Part shown: in pieces, positions 52,092 to 61,768 of the stretch
How positions within the stretch are numbered: position 1 is the stretch's first letter
Layout of the letters: each line of letters starts with the position of its first letter
Origin: Bin5 sp965242905
GTDB taxonomy: Bacteria; Chloroflexota; Anaerolineae; Caldilineales; Caldilineaceae
Assembly (NCBI GenBank): GCA_965242905.1
Contig: CBDETM010000002.1
Coordinates: 2,790,001-2,854,000 of the forward strand
DNA length: 64,000 bases
Direction of reading: 5' to 3'
Notes under the pieces: generated by a model
Databases searched by the model: none
What the model was told of the DNA's origin: nothing
What the model saw: the letters and a program-made list of their open reading frames with translations, nothing else
Made by a program: the position numbers and the translations under genes

Positions 52092-55000
52092 ATGGACATG
52101 CACAGTCGCAAAACTCCAGTAGAGCCAAAGGGGTCGCAAACGAAACAGTCGGTTACTACCCTGGTCGCGGCGATCATCCTGCTACTTTTCGCCCTGACCG
52201 TTATCTCCTTTGTGCCCAATCCTCCGGAGGTCCAAACCTTTGCCCCTGCGATGCAGGAGGATCTCCAACCGGCGCAGGAGGATCTCAAACCGCACGCCGG
52301 TTTCGAATCGCTAGACGGCTCTGTCTCGGCAGGCGAAAATCTGAACATCAGCATCTTTTTCGCCAACTTCCCCTGCACCGATCAGAACGACGACGGCACC
52401 TGTGACGCCAACGACACCTTCACCACCGTCACCTACCGCTTCGACCTGGTGCAAGGCAGCGCCGACGGACCTGACGCCGACAGCTGTGAAGGATCAGGGT
52501 TTGGCGTAGTCCGCACCTTCAACCCTTCGGAGTACAGTCACTGGAGCACGACAGGGTCCATATCTTTGGGTGTCGACAGGAACTGCACGCCCGGGTCCTA
52601 CGTGGTCAAGTGTACGATCACCTACACTGAAGACGGCTCGACCGAAGAGATTCCGCTTGCCTGTAACTGCGGCATTACCATCGATCCCCCAGCGCCGCCT
52701 ACGCCCACACCCACGCCTACCGAAACACCCACCGAAACGCCTACACCGACGGTCACTCCGACGCCCACCGAAACGCCGACCATGACGCCCACGCCAATGC
52801 CCCCGCCCTCCGTCACGATCGAGGGGTTGCCCCCCGTATTCGATGAGGGGCAGGACGTCCCCTTCACAATGGTCTTCCACGGGATCGACGACTCCGACAA
52901 CTATCACTACCGCGCCGACGTCACCAATACGGACAATGAAGACGTCGACATCTGTGAAGGAACAGGTCTCGGCGGCAACGGCCAGTACACGGGCGACCTG
53001 AATGGCTTAGGCCAGATCAGAGTCCCCGGCGAAATAGACGACCAGTGCCCGGCCGGAACATATACAGTGACCGTCACCCTCATCGGCGACGGCGGCTTTA
53101 CCTACACCGCTACCAAGGACTTCCAAGTCGTCGGCCAGTCACTCTCCCCCATCGCCACAAGCACGCCGACCGCCACAGCCACGCCCACCGCGACCGCCGA
53201 TAAACCGACCAAAAATAACCCGCCGCAGAACCAGCCGCCGACCAAAAATAATCCGCCGCAAAACCAGCCGCCGACCAAAAATAACCCGCCGCAGAACCAG
53301 CCGACGGCCACGCCTACCGATACGCCCGAGCCGACCGCCACGGCCACGCCCACCGCGGCCGCCGACAATCCGTCGAAAAATAATCCGCCGCAAAATCAGC
53401 CGACGGCCACGCCTACCGATACACCCGAGCCGACCGCTACGGCCACCAATACGAACACGCCCGAACCGACCGCGACCGCCACCAATCCGCCTCGGCAAAA
53501 CCCGCCGCCACAACAGCAGCCGCCACAACAGCAGCCAACCGCTACGGCGACCAATACCAACACACCTGAACCGACCGCGACCGCCACCAATCCGCCGCGA
53601 CGAAGACAGCCGCCGCCGCAAAACCAGCCACCACGCCAAAAGCAGCCGACATCTACGCCTACCGCCACGGCAACCGCAGTGCCTACGCCTACGCCCACAC
53701 CCACGGCCGATATCTCCTTCGCGCCGCCCCCAACGCAGAATGACCCGACGCAAAATGACCCGACACCGACCGCTACCCATACGCCGACCGCTTCCGGCCT
53801 GCCAACACCGACCGCCACAGCTACGCCCTCAGGTAGCCTGGTCCCAACCCTCACACCGACTGCCACGCCTACGGGAGGCCCCACCATCCCGCCCACAAGT
53901 GACTTCCCGCCCGATCTCTGGGAAATCATCGTTGTTATCGATATAGACAATCCGACCAATCCGGATGCGACTCCCGACGTGAGGGGTGACACAGGCGACA
54001 CCGACACCGACGGTCGCGACACCGACGGCGACGACACCGACGGCAATCCCACGTCGACGCCGACCGCCACCGCTCTGCCAACGCCAACGTCCACGCAGAC
54101 GCCCACGGCTACCCCAACGTCCACGGTCCCGCCCACAAGTGGCCTGCCGGACGATCTCTGGGAAATTATCGTTGTTATCGATTTGGACAATCCGACCAAT
54201 CCGGATGCGACACCCGACGTGAGGGGTGACACAGGCGACACCGACACCGACGGTCGCGACACCGACGGCGACGACACCGACGACGACACCGATGGCGACG
54301 ACACCGACGGCGACGACACCGACGACGACGACACCGACGACGACACGCCCGACCACTACGCCGGCGACCGTACCGTCTGGAGCTGCCAGGAACACAGCGA
54401 CCTGATCACCTGGCTCGCCGCTCTCCGCCAGACCATGACCCCCGGCAGCATTCCCCAGGCCGTCACCCAGCCGCATAGCATGAACGCCCGCCTCGGGCCC
54501 GGACTGGCCTACACCGTCATCACCACCCTGCCCCATGGCACGCGCGCCACCATCATCGGCGTTGACCCCCGCAACCAATGGTACCAGGTCGAAATAACCG
54601 GCCTCGACATACCCGTCTGGATCTACCAGAGCCTGGTCACCGTCGATGGATCGCTCGCCAACGTCCCCACCGTCTCCGCCGAAGAGCTCGCCAAGCTCCC
54701 CATCGCCGGCGCCACCGGCAGCAGACCTATCGCAACCATCCAGCCCGAGGTCATGAACGTGCGCATCGGCCCCGGCATCGATTACGATGTCCTCACCACC
54801 CTGCCCCAGGGCACACAGGTCGCAGTCGTCGGCATCGATCCCAGCGGCGAATGGCTGCAGGTCGAACTCGATGGGTTCAGCTCCCTCGGTTGGGTCTACC
54901 GCGACCTGGTCGTGGCAGACTGCCCGCTGGCCAACGTCCGCCGCATCACCGAGACTGAGATCTCCCGGCAGCCTGCCGCCCTTGTCCAGACCTACGCCGT

Positions 55001-55718
55001 CTTCGCTTACTCCGGCCCCGGCCTCGCTTACGACATCGTTGCCACGATCCCTGGAGGGACCTGGGCCGAAATCATCGCCGTCGGCGACTGCCCGCCCAAT
55101 ATCTGGTACCAGATCATCGTCCCCGGCTTTGACGAACCCGTCTGGGTAATCCGCGACTTTGTCAAGGTGGCCGTAGGCTCGCTCGCCGGCATCCCCCGCT
55201 ACGGCGTCACCGACTTCTTCCCGCCCGCCCCGGACGACCGGCCCATCGCCGTCACCCAGCCCATCACCATGAACGTGCGCTCCGGCCCGGGCCTGGAGTA
55301 CGACGTGGTCGCCGTCGTGCCGCAGGGAACCCAGGCACGCATCTACGGCATTGACCAGACCGGCGACTGGATACTGGTCGAACTGCCAGGGCACAGCTCA
55401 CTGGTCTGGATCTACTGTCACATGACCGAGGTCAGAGGTTCCGTGGAGGGCGTCAGACGCGTGACCGCCGCCGAAGTTGCAGCGCAGCCGGCCGTACTCG
55501 TCCAGCCGGGAGCGGTATACGTCCGGTCCGGTCCGGGCACCGAGCACAGTGCCACCGCCCTCCTGCCCAGGGGCACATGGGCCAGCATCACCGGCATCGG
55601 CCCCGATCCCCAATGGCTCCGCATCCAACTGCCCGGCCTCGATGCACCGGTCTGGGTCCACCGCAGCGCAGTGAAGCTGGTCGGCTCGCTCGCAGGCGTC
55701 CCCCACGTCACACAGTAA
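52092..55718 (+). CDS. secreted SH3b-repeat protein, paralogue 5 (large, Asp-rich)
   Basis: A 1208-residue protein. Hydrophobic anchor TTLVAAIILLLFALTVISFV at about residues 22-41, with no clear cleavage site. The head carries CTDQNDDGTCDANDTF. A second, similar beta domain follows a short Thr-Pro linker (GLPPVFDEGQDVPFTMVFHG). A long linker with KNNPPQNQP repeats comes next. Two copies of a DLWEIIVVIDxDNPTNPDATP block follow, with Asp/Thr-rich stretches that may bind calcium. The C-terminal 450 residues hold five SH3b repeats. The start ATG follows GGAAAG. It ends with a terminator 40 bp downstream. It lacks the C-terminal domain of paralogues 1-3. Confidence 0.88.
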   Translation: MDMHSRKTPVEPKGSQTKQSVTTLVAAIILLLFALTVISFVPNPPEVQTFAPAMQEDLQPAQEDLKPHAGFESLDGSVSAGENLNISIFFANFPCTDQNDDGTCDANDTFTTVTYRFDLVQGSADGPDADSCEGSGFGVVRTFNPSEYSHWSTTGSISLGVDRNCTPGSYVVKCTITYTEDGSTEEIPLACNCGITIDPPAPPTPTPTPTETPTETPTPTVTPTPTETPTMTPTPMPPPSVTIEGLPPVFDEGQDVPFTMVFHGIDDSDNYHYRADVTNTDNEDVDICEGTGLGGNGQYTGDLNGLGQIRVPGEIDDQCPAGTYTVTVTLIGDGGFTYTATKDFQVVGQSLSPIATSTPTATATPTATADKPTKNNPPQNQPPTKNNPPQNQPPTKNNPPQNQPTATPTDTPEPTATATPTAAADNPSKNNPPQNQPTATPTDTPEPTATATNTNTPEPTATATNPPRQNPPPQQQPPQQQPTATATNTNTPEPTATATNPPRRRQPPPQNQPPRQKQPTSTPTATATAVPTPTPTPTADISFAPPPTQNDPTQNDPTPTATHTPTASGLPTPTATATPSGSLVPTLTPTATPTGGPTIPPTSDFPPDLWEIIVVIDIDNPTNPDATPDVRGDTGDTDTDGRDTDGDDTDGNPTSTPTATALPTPTSTQTPTATPTSTVPPTSGLPDDLWEIIVVIDLDNPTNPDATPDVRGDTGDTDTDGRDTDGDDTDDDTDGDDTDGDDTDDDDTDDDTPDHYAGDRTVWSCQEHSDLITWLAALRQTMTPGSIPQAVTQPHSMNARLGPGLAYTVITTLPHGTRATIIGVDPRNQWYQVEITGLDIPVWIYQSLVTVDGSLANVPTVSAEELAKLPIAGATGSRPIATIQPEVMNVRIGPGIDYDVLTTLPQGTQVAVVGIDPSGEWLQVELDGFSSLGWVYRDLVVADCPLANVRRITETEISRQPAALVQTYAVFAYSGPGLAYDIVATIPGGTWAEIIAVGDCPPNIWYQIIVPGFDEPVWVIRDFVKVAVGSLAGIPRYGVTDFFPPAPDDRPIAVTQPITMNVRSGPGLEYDVVAVVPQGTQARIYGIDQTGDWILVELPGHSSLVWIYCHMTEVRGSVEGVRRVTAAEVAAQPAVLVQPGAVYVRSGPGTEHSATALLPRGTWASITGIGPDPQWLRIQLPGLDAPVWVHRSAVKLVGSLAGVPHVTQ

Positions 55719-55756
55719 ACCGGCCGCTCCCATAGAAGAGCATGTCAGGAAATGCA

Positions 55757-55786
55757 AAAGGCCCCGCTGCTGACAGCGGGGCCTTT
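55757..55786 (+). terminator. terminator after SH3b gene 5
   Basis: A 13-bp perfect stem, AAAGGCCCCGCTG against CAGCGGGGCCTTT, with a 4-base loop and a short T-rich tail. Confidence 0.75.
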
Positions 55787-55839
55787 CTGTATCACGGCCA
55801 TCACATCGCATTGGGGCATTCCAGCCCTTTGCTTACACC

Positions 55840-56382
55840 TTAGAAAATCTCCCGCAATGCGATACTGAACCCCGCCAGCGTGGGTGAGCGCAAACTCTCC
55901 TCCGCCTCGTAGATGCCTACAACCTCCAAACGGCTCTCGCTTTTCAGAAAAAGCGTAATCTTCTTATCGTCAGGATCCACAATCCAATATTCCCGCACCC
56001 CGTAGCGAGCATAGAGGTCGAGCTTAACTGTTCTGTCTCGCTCGGCTGTTGCGGGGGACAGGATTTCCACCACTAGATCCGGCGCGCCCCGCACGTCTTC
56101 CTCCGTGATTATGCTCTCTCGACTATTGGAGACAAACAGCAGGTCCGGCTGCACCACGTCAGTATCCGAAAGTACGACATCGAAAGGGGCACAATAGACC
56201 CTCCCCAGGTTGCGCCCATAAATGAACGTGCCCAACCGGAGGAACAGCCTCCCCAGGATGTATTGGTGTATCTCTTTGGGGGATGGAGACATTACCAACT
56301 CTCCACTGAGAAGCTCGTAGCGTTCGTCGTCCGCCGTCCTCAAATAGTCGGCGTATGTGAGTTTGGTCTGTACGTCTAGCAT
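55840..56382 (-). CDS. Uma2-family protein (DUF820), PD-(D/E)XK nuclease-like
   Basis: A 180-residue protein common in Chloroflexota and cyanobacteria, usually in many copies. Seen are YELLSGELVMSPSPKEIHQY, VVQPDLLFVSN with the Asp of the PD motif, and APDLVVEILSPATAERDR with the E-x-x-S core. It ends in TLAGFSIALREIF. A nuclease fold is established for the family, but the biological role is not. The start ATG 56380-56382 is the only good one. It converges on the SH3b gene 5 terminator. Confidence 0.92.
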   Translation of the reverse strand: MLDVQTKLTYADYLRTADDERYELLSGELVMSPSPKEIHQYILGRLFLRLGTFIYGRNLGRVYCAPFDVVLSDTDVVQPDLLFVSNSRESIITEEDVRGAPDLVVEILSPATAERDRTVKLDLYARYGVREYWIVDPDDKKITLFLKSESRLEVVGIYEAEESLRSPTLAGFSIALREIF

Positions 56383-56497
56383 GATGGTCCCTCCTATGCA
56401 GAAGCAGGGAAAAGAATTCTATGCTTCCCCTCCGTCTGTATGTCCACCATCATAGCCTGAAAAGTGTTTCAAGGGCAATAGGTTGGCGCATGTTCCG

Positions 56498-57130
56498 CTA
56501 CAACTCACTCCCTATCCCAGCCTCAGCCTTCTTCTCTCTGGCCAGTCGATCCTCGAACATCTCCATTCCTTTCACGGCCTTGATCGCTTCGAGCCACTCC
56601 CCGAACAATCGCCGATTCTCTCCCACCGGCTGTCCCGCCAGCATTCCCTCTATGCTGATCTCCTCGTCCAATTCAGGCCAGTGAATACGCTGCCCGCCGT
56701 CGCGCAGCTCCCAACCGTTACGCTCCTCCTGCGTAGCATGGGCCAGCCGCGGATACCAGAGCAGCGGCGCCGAAATCACTCGCCCATCGATGAGATGCGC
56801 TGTCACTCTGCCCGCGCCGATTTCCACACCTGTCACTCTCTGCGCTGCTGTTTCAATCGCTTCTACACGCAGTCCAAGCGCATCTGCAAAGATTTCCCCG
56901 AGCGCAGGCACCTCGTCGATCTCGTAAGAGCACGCATCCCATTCATCGATTCGGTTCGGCGCAGACGCATGCTTCTCTCGCAGCCAGGCGATAAATTCAT
57001 CGCGCATGGATTCGGCATCGGACAGCCACGAGGCGCACCACTTCTCTTGACAGAAGGTGTGATAAAGAAGTATCAGGTCTTTGTCCGTTGGCGTTACGGT
57101 CTCTGCCGTGTTCTTGTTTTCGGGTGGCAT
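56498..57130 (-). CDS. DUF2442 domain protein
   Basis: A 210-residue protein. The last 90 residues match DUF2442: RVTAHLIDGRVISAPLLWYP, then WELRDGGQRIHWPELDEEIS and IEGMLAGQP. Single-domain DUF2442 proteins often lie next to DUF4160 partners, possibly as toxin-antitoxin pairs, but no such partner is seen here. The first 110 residues are unrecognised; they hold VEIGAGRVT-like text only at the junction. The start ATG 57130 is the first of the frame. The function is unknown. Confidence 0.75.
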   Translation of the reverse strand: MPPENKNTAETVTPTDKDLILLYHTFCQEKWCASWLSDAESMRDEFIAWLREKHASAPNRIDEWDACSYEIDEVPALGEIFADALGLRVEAIETAAQRVTGVEIGAGRVTAHLIDGRVISAPLLWYPRLAHATQEERNGWELRDGGQRIHWPELDEEISIEGMLAGQPVGENRRLFGEWLEAIKAVKGMEMFEDRLAREKKAEAGIGSEL

Positions 57131-57242
57131 GTTACGATCTACTCCTCTGATCTTGGCAGAACAAGTGTAACATGGTTCGTCAAGATCGACGGGAAGTCAG
57201 CGGGCATCCCATGCCCCTTCCGACATCGACCTCTGTCGCCCC

Positions 57243-58442
57243 CTACCCCCGCAACGCCTTCACCACTCCATACGCACCCCGCGAAAAAGCCGCCAACGCG
57301 CCCCCGCGACTGAACAACGGCACCGGCCCCGGCACACACTCACCGCCATCCAAATCCTCAACCGCCGTCAGCACACGCTGCAGCCCCACCTCCACCACCC
57401 GCCGGCGCGCCTCGTCTTCCAGGGTCAGACCGCCGCAGGCCAGGACCACAACCAGGAGGTTGGCAAGCGAGTGCTCGCGGTACAGGCGCCAGCACGCCTC
57501 GAACGTGAACCCCTCCACCCCCATCTCACCGATGATTGCGGTGTACTCTTCCAGCACCTCGTGCTCGATCTGGCGGCGCACCTCCGTCGTAACGCTCCCC
57601 ACCAGAAAATAGGCCACATCGAACAGGGGGCTCCTCAATCCGCTCACCTGCCAGTCAATGATCGCGATTTCGTCCCCGCCGTCGGCCGCAAAGAAGATAT
57701 TGTCCAACCGGAAGTCGCCGTGGCTGAGCGTCTTCGGTCCGGCCGCGACACGAACGATCTGGCTGTCGATGCGAGAAGCGTAGGTCTCGGCCAGACGGCG
57801 CATATCTTCCGAGAAAAAGCTTCCAAACCTTTCCAGCGTGGGCACAAGGTTCGCAAGATAGACCAGCTGAATCAGTATTCTGCGTCTGGACGAAAAGGAA
57901 TCGGTAAACGCGTTCAGTGGCGGCTGATCGGTTTTGTTCCAGTAGGTACCGTGCAGCCTGGCGATCGCGCGGATCGCGCGTCGAGTCTGCTCCGCGCTGG
58001 CGCCGTCGAAATGGCTCACCGTTTGCCAATCTCCGAAATCTTCCAGCACCAGCACAAAGCGATCGCTGCCGGCTTCATAATCACCATAAAGTAAAGCCGG
58101 CGACCGTACCGGCGCCTGAGGCGCGATCAGCCTGTAGAAGTCGTATCCCCGTCTGTGTAACCCCAGACGTCTGCCCAGACGCCGGTTCTTGGCAAGCGGA
58201 CTGGGCAACTTCACGATGACGGTTCTCGGAGCGCAGCAAGTCGGCTCAGTCGCTGCCTTCGGATCGCCATACCGGAGCTGGCAGCGCAGAATCGTGCCCA
58301 GGAAACCGACGCCGCTGCCAATCTCCTCCCAAGCAATCTCTCTGACAGGAGGAAGCCCTGAAGCGCCGCCAGCAGTCAGTGCCTGTTGCATCCACTGGGC
58401 GGTAACTTCCTCCGGCCCTCTGGGAATTGGCGGTCTGGTCAT
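57243..58442 (-). CDS. phosphotransferase family protein (APH / ecdysteroid kinase-like)
   Basis: A 399-residue kinase-like enzyme. The catalytic loop is LSHGDFRLDNIFF, with its Asp, and the metal site is AIIDWQVSGLRSPLFDVAYF. The N-terminal lobe has VIVKLPSPLAKN and VLVLEDFGDW. The length and the DWQ-x-SG type resemble the DUF1679/EcKL-like and bacterial phosphotransferase group. Such enzymes phosphorylate hydroxyl groups of small molecules; the substrate is not predictable. The start ATG 58440-58442 is the first of the frame. It is not tied to a visible operon. Confidence 0.85.
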   Translation of the reverse strand: MTRPPIPRGPEEVTAQWMQQALTAGGASGLPPVREIAWEEIGSGVGFLGTILRCQLRYGDPKAATEPTCCAPRTVIVKLPSPLAKNRRLGRRLGLHRRGYDFYRLIAPQAPVRSPALLYGDYEAGSDRFVLVLEDFGDWQTVSHFDGASAEQTRRAIRAIARLHGTYWNKTDQPPLNAFTDSFSSRRRILIQLVYLANLVPTLERFGSFFSEDMRRLAETYASRIDSQIVRVAAGPKTLSHGDFRLDNIFFAADGGDEIAIIDWQVSGLRSPLFDVAYFLVGSVTTEVRRQIEHEVLEEYTAIIGEMGVEGFTFEACWRLYREHSLANLLVVVLACGGLTLEDEARRRVVEVGLQRVLTAVEDLDGGECVPGPVPLFSRGGALAAFSRGAYGVVKALRG

Positions 58443-58578
58443 AACGCTGATTCGCCTTTGATTTCAGCGAGCGCCGGCCATACGCGTATGGCCGGCGCGT
58501 CCGGTTATCTATGAGGTTTCCAGATTTCCTATTCAGTCAGCGCAGTGCAACGTTCGCACTGGACCGGTCCCGCCGCAC

Positions 58579-59088
58579 CTACGACCCCGCGTCGAAAAGC
58601 GAACGGCCCGGCCCCCGCTCCCCGCCTTCATACTGTTCATCGACGCCCAGATTTGGGCGCGCCAGCGCCTGGTTCGAAAGCTCGTCACACCTCTCGTTCT
58701 CCACATCGCCCGCATGACCCTTCACCCACTGGTAGCGCATCTCGTGCCCGCCACACAGGTCCAGCAGCCGTGTCCACAGGTCCGGATTGACCGCAAGCTC
58801 GCCCTTCCTGTTGCGCCGCCAGCCGTTCGCCCGCCACCTGCCTGCCCAGCCCTTCGTCAGCCCGTCCAGCACATACTTCGAATCGCTGTACAGATTGACC
58901 CTGCACCGCTCCTTCAAAGCCTCCAGCCCCTTGATCACCGCCAGCAGCTCCATCCGGTTATTCGTCGTCCTCCGATACCCGCCCCACAACTCCTTCCTGT
59001 GCCCACCGAATAGCAGCACAACCCCAAATCCCCCAGGACCCGGATTCCCGCTGCACGCGCCGTCCGTATAAAGCGTCACCTCTTTCAT
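58579..59088 (-). CDS. rnhA: ribonuclease HI
   Basis: A 169-residue enzyme that cuts RNA in RNA-DNA hybrids. All four acidic catalytic residues are in place: Asp in LYTDGACSGNPGPGG, Glu in NNRMELLAV, Asp in LYSDSKYV and Asp in GHAGDVENERCDEL. The C-terminal 25 residues after the last helix are Gly/Glu-rich and not part of the fold. The start ATG 59086-59088 gives the standard MKEVTLYTDG opening. Confidence 0.95.
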   Translation of the reverse strand: MKEVTLYTDGACSGNPGPGGFGVVLLFGGHRKELWGGYRRTTNNRMELLAVIKGLEALKERCRVNLYSDSKYVLDGLTKGWAGRWRANGWRRNRKGELAVNPDLWTRLLDLCGGHEMRYQWVKGHAGDVENERCDELSNQALARPNLGVDEQYEGGERGPGRSLFDAGS

Positions 59089-59181
59089 ATATGCCGTCCA
59101 CCCACTATATCAGCCCCATTCTCACCATCAACCTGCACCTGACCCGCCCTGCTTTCACCGGCTTATAATCTTCACTGACCT

Positions 59182-60459
59182 CTAATTGTCCTCCCCCGGC
59201 AGGTGACTGTACACAATCTCCAGGCTCTCTACATCCGTGATCGTGGAATCGGTGTGATGTACGATGTGAAGAACGCCTGTCCCGCAGTCGCCGAACTCAT
59301 CACAAGAAAGCTCGCCAACGATGCCGCTGAAATCCGCCGTGCCCGTCAACGCCTCCCGCAACCGCGCCCGGTCGATATAAAGTGCATCCCCCTGCACAAC
59401 CGCAACCTCCTCAATCGCCCGCAGCAGCAGCGTCGCCGCGTCATACGCGTGTGCCATGTACACCGAGCCAGGCGGCGCATTGTACTTCTCCTTATACGCC
59501 GCCGCGACGTCGCCTCCGTTCTTTCCGGTTGCCTCGTTTACGCTCGTTTCGAAATTCAGTTCCGGGCTGGCCACATACATGCCCTCCGATTCCGGTATCG
59601 CCAGAAACTCGAAATCCACCAACGCCGCGCCGCCGATTACAACCACATCCTCCAATCCCGCCACCTGACCCATCTGCCGCACGATCTCGCCGGCCTCGTC
59701 CGGAAATAACGGCAGAAACAGACCTTCCGGGTTTGCCGCGGCAATCTCGGTCAGCACAGCCATCATATCCGTCTGCCCCTTGCTGACCGTCGCAATCGTA
59801 ACCCTGCCGCCCCCCTGCTCGAACACTGCCGCAAACGCATTGGCCAGGCCCGAAGTGTAGGGATCGCCGTCATGAATTACCGCCATCTCGTGCAAGCCGA
59901 GGTCGTGGTGCGCGAACGCCGCTACCGCCTCCGCCTCGTAAAGGTCGTTATTGGCCGTGCGGTAATAGCCCGCATAGTGGTCGGCCCCCGCATTGCCCCG
60001 CAGGTCCGACGTCAGCGACGGCGCCGTATTCGTCGGCGAAATCAACACCAACCCCGCCTCGCTCAAAATCGGCGACGCCTTCACCGCCGCCGCCGAACAC
60101 GAAGTCCCGATCACACCCACCACACGCCTGTCACCCAACACCGTCTGCGCCGCCGCCGCGCCGCCCTCAGGCGTGCACAGCGAGTCCAGACCCGCACCCA
60201 TCGTCACCTCGTGCCCCTTGATCGGCCCGTAGTCCTCCAGCGCCATCGCAACCGCACGCTGCGTCGAAGATCCCAGCTCGCCGATGCTCGAAAGCACAAA
60301 TGCAGTCCGGATCTGAATTTCCTCGCCCGGACCCACCACTACCATCCCCAGCGGGCTCCCCACCATATTCTCAGGAATGCACGCGCCGCTCACAAGCAGC
60401 GCAAGCACCAAAATCGGCCAGCGCAACAGCCCGCTGCCGGGCCGGTCTGTCTTAAACAT
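59182..60459 (-). CDS. branched-chain amino acid-type substrate-binding lipoprotein, copy A
   Basis: A 425-residue Peripla_BP_6 protein of the LivJ-type fold. The signal ILVLALLVSGACIPENMVG contains a lipobox, with Cys at about residue 27. The binding core has EEIQIRTAFVLSSIGELGSS, VVGVIGTSCSAAAVKASPIL, the loop LVLISPTNTAPSLTS and VYMAHAYDAATLLLRAIEE. ATG 60459 was chosen because AGGAG lies eight bases before it and the lipoprotein signal starts there. A tandem paralogue lies upstream. No liv permease or ATPase genes follow. Confidence 0.9.
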   Translation of the reverse strand: MFKTDRPGSGLLRWPILVLALLVSGACIPENMVGSPLGMVVVGPGEEIQIRTAFVLSSIGELGSSTQRAVAMALEDYGPIKGHEVTMGAGLDSLCTPEGGAAAAQTVLGDRRVVGVIGTSCSAAAVKASPILSEAGLVLISPTNTAPSLTSDLRGNAGADHYAGYYRTANNDLYEAEAVAAFAHHDLGLHEMAVIHDGDPYTSGLANAFAAVFEQGGGRVTIATVSKGQTDMMAVLTEIAAANPEGLFLPLFPDEAGEIVRQMGQVAGLEDVVVIGGAALVDFEFLAIPESEGMYVASPELNFETSVNEATGKNGGDVAAAYKEKYNAPPGSVYMAHAYDAATLLLRAIEEVAVVQGDALYIDRARLREALTGTADFSGIVGELSCDEFGDCGTGVLHIVHHTDSTITDVESLEIVYSHLPGEDN

Positions 60460-60502
60460 ATCTTCACTCCTTGGTTCGAAAAGCCTTAAATCAGTGCCGC
60501 AC

Positions 60503-61768
60503 TCACGGCGCGTACCGGTAGACGACCGGCAGACCTTCAACGTCGGTCATCGTCGAATCCGTGTGCTGCGATATCTGAACGCGGCCCGTGCCGCAGTCAC
60601 CGAACTCGTCACAAGAGATCGTGCCGATAATGCCGCTGAAACCGCCCGTACCGCCCAGCGCCTCCCTCAATTTGGCCCGGTCGATATACAGCGCATCGCC
60701 CACCACAACCGCCACCTCCTCGATCGCACGCAGCAGCATCGTCGTCGCGTCGTACGCATGCGCAAGGTAAGCCGACGTCGAATGTTCACCGTACCGCTGC
60801 TGGTACGCCGCGTTCAGCTCGTCGCCGCTCCGCCCCGTCACACCGTTTACATTGGCGCCGAAATCCAACGTCGGACCCGCAAAATAGAAGCCCTCCGACT
60901 CCGGCAACGCCAGAAACTCTGAAACCAGCAGGCCGCCGCCTCCAATGCGCACCAACCCCGCCAGCCCCTCTACCTCGCTGCTCTGGCGCAATATCGGCCC
61001 CGCCTCCTCCGGAAATATCGGCAGAAACAGGCCCTCGGGGCTGGCCGCGGCAATTTCAGTCAGAACAGGGTGCATATCGGTGTCCCCCTTGTTCACCATC
61101 GCCACCGCCACCATGCCCCCCAACTCCTCATACGCCGCCTTGAACGCCGCCGTCAGGCCCGACGTATACGGGTCCCCGTCATGAACAGCCGCCATCCTGC
61201 GCAGGCCCAACTCGTTGTAAACAAAATCGGCCACCGCCTCCGCCTGGTAAAGATCGTTGCTCGCGACGCGATGATACCCGGGATGATGGTTCGACCCCGC
61301 ACCGCCCCGCAGATCCGATGTCAGCGACGGCGAAGTCGTCGACGGCGCCACCATCACCAAACCGGCCTCGCTCAAAATAGGAGCCGCCGCCGCAGCCGCC
61401 ACCGAGCACGATGTCCCGATCACGCCAACCACCCGCGGGTCGCCCAACACCGTCCGCGCTGCCGCCGCACCGCCCTCCGCGCTGCATAGCGAGTCCAGGC
61501 CGGCGCCCATGCTCACACCATGCCCCTTGATCGGCCCATAGTCCGCGACCGCCAGCCCTACCCCCCGCTGGCTCGGCACCCCCAGTTCACCCGCACGCGT
61601 CAACGCCCCCAATGCACGAATCTGGATCTCCTCCCCGCCGCCAACCACCACCGTGCCCAGCGCAGGCGTCTCATAGTCCACCGGCACACACGCACCGGCC
61701 AGAATCAGCACCGCCAGCAGGCCGACCCAGTGCAAAACTCCGGAACCGAAACCGCGCTTCGTCGTCAT
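60503..61768 (-). CDS. branched-chain amino acid-type substrate-binding lipoprotein, copy B
   Basis: A 421-residue paralogue of the next gene. The signal HWVGLLAVLILAGACVPVDY ends at a lipobox with Cys near residue 27. The core repeats the motifs VGVIGTSCSVAAAAAAPIL, VMVAPSTTSPSLTS and YLAHAYDATTMLLRAIEE. The two proteins share most positions but differ in ligand-loop residues. ATG 61768 follows AAGGAG. It is followed by copy A after a 43-bp gap, so both are likely in one transcript from the promoter at 62003-62032. Confidence 0.9.
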   Translation of the reverse strand: MTTKRGFGSGVLHWVGLLAVLILAGACVPVDYETPALGTVVVGGGEEIQIRALGALTRAGELGVPSQRGVGLAVADYGPIKGHGVSMGAGLDSLCSAEGGAAAARTVLGDPRVVGVIGTSCSVAAAAAAPILSEAGLVMVAPSTTSPSLTSDLRGGAGSNHHPGYHRVASNDLYQAEAVADFVYNELGLRRMAAVHDGDPYTSGLTAAFKAAYEELGGMVAVAMVNKGDTDMHPVLTEIAAASPEGLFLPIFPEEAGPILRQSSEVEGLAGLVRIGGGGLLVSEFLALPESEGFYFAGPTLDFGANVNGVTGRSGDELNAAYQQRYGEHSTSAYLAHAYDATTMLLRAIEEVAVVVGDALYIDRAKLREALGGTGGFSGIIGTISCDEFGDCGTGRVQISQHTDSTMTDVEGLPVVYRYAP

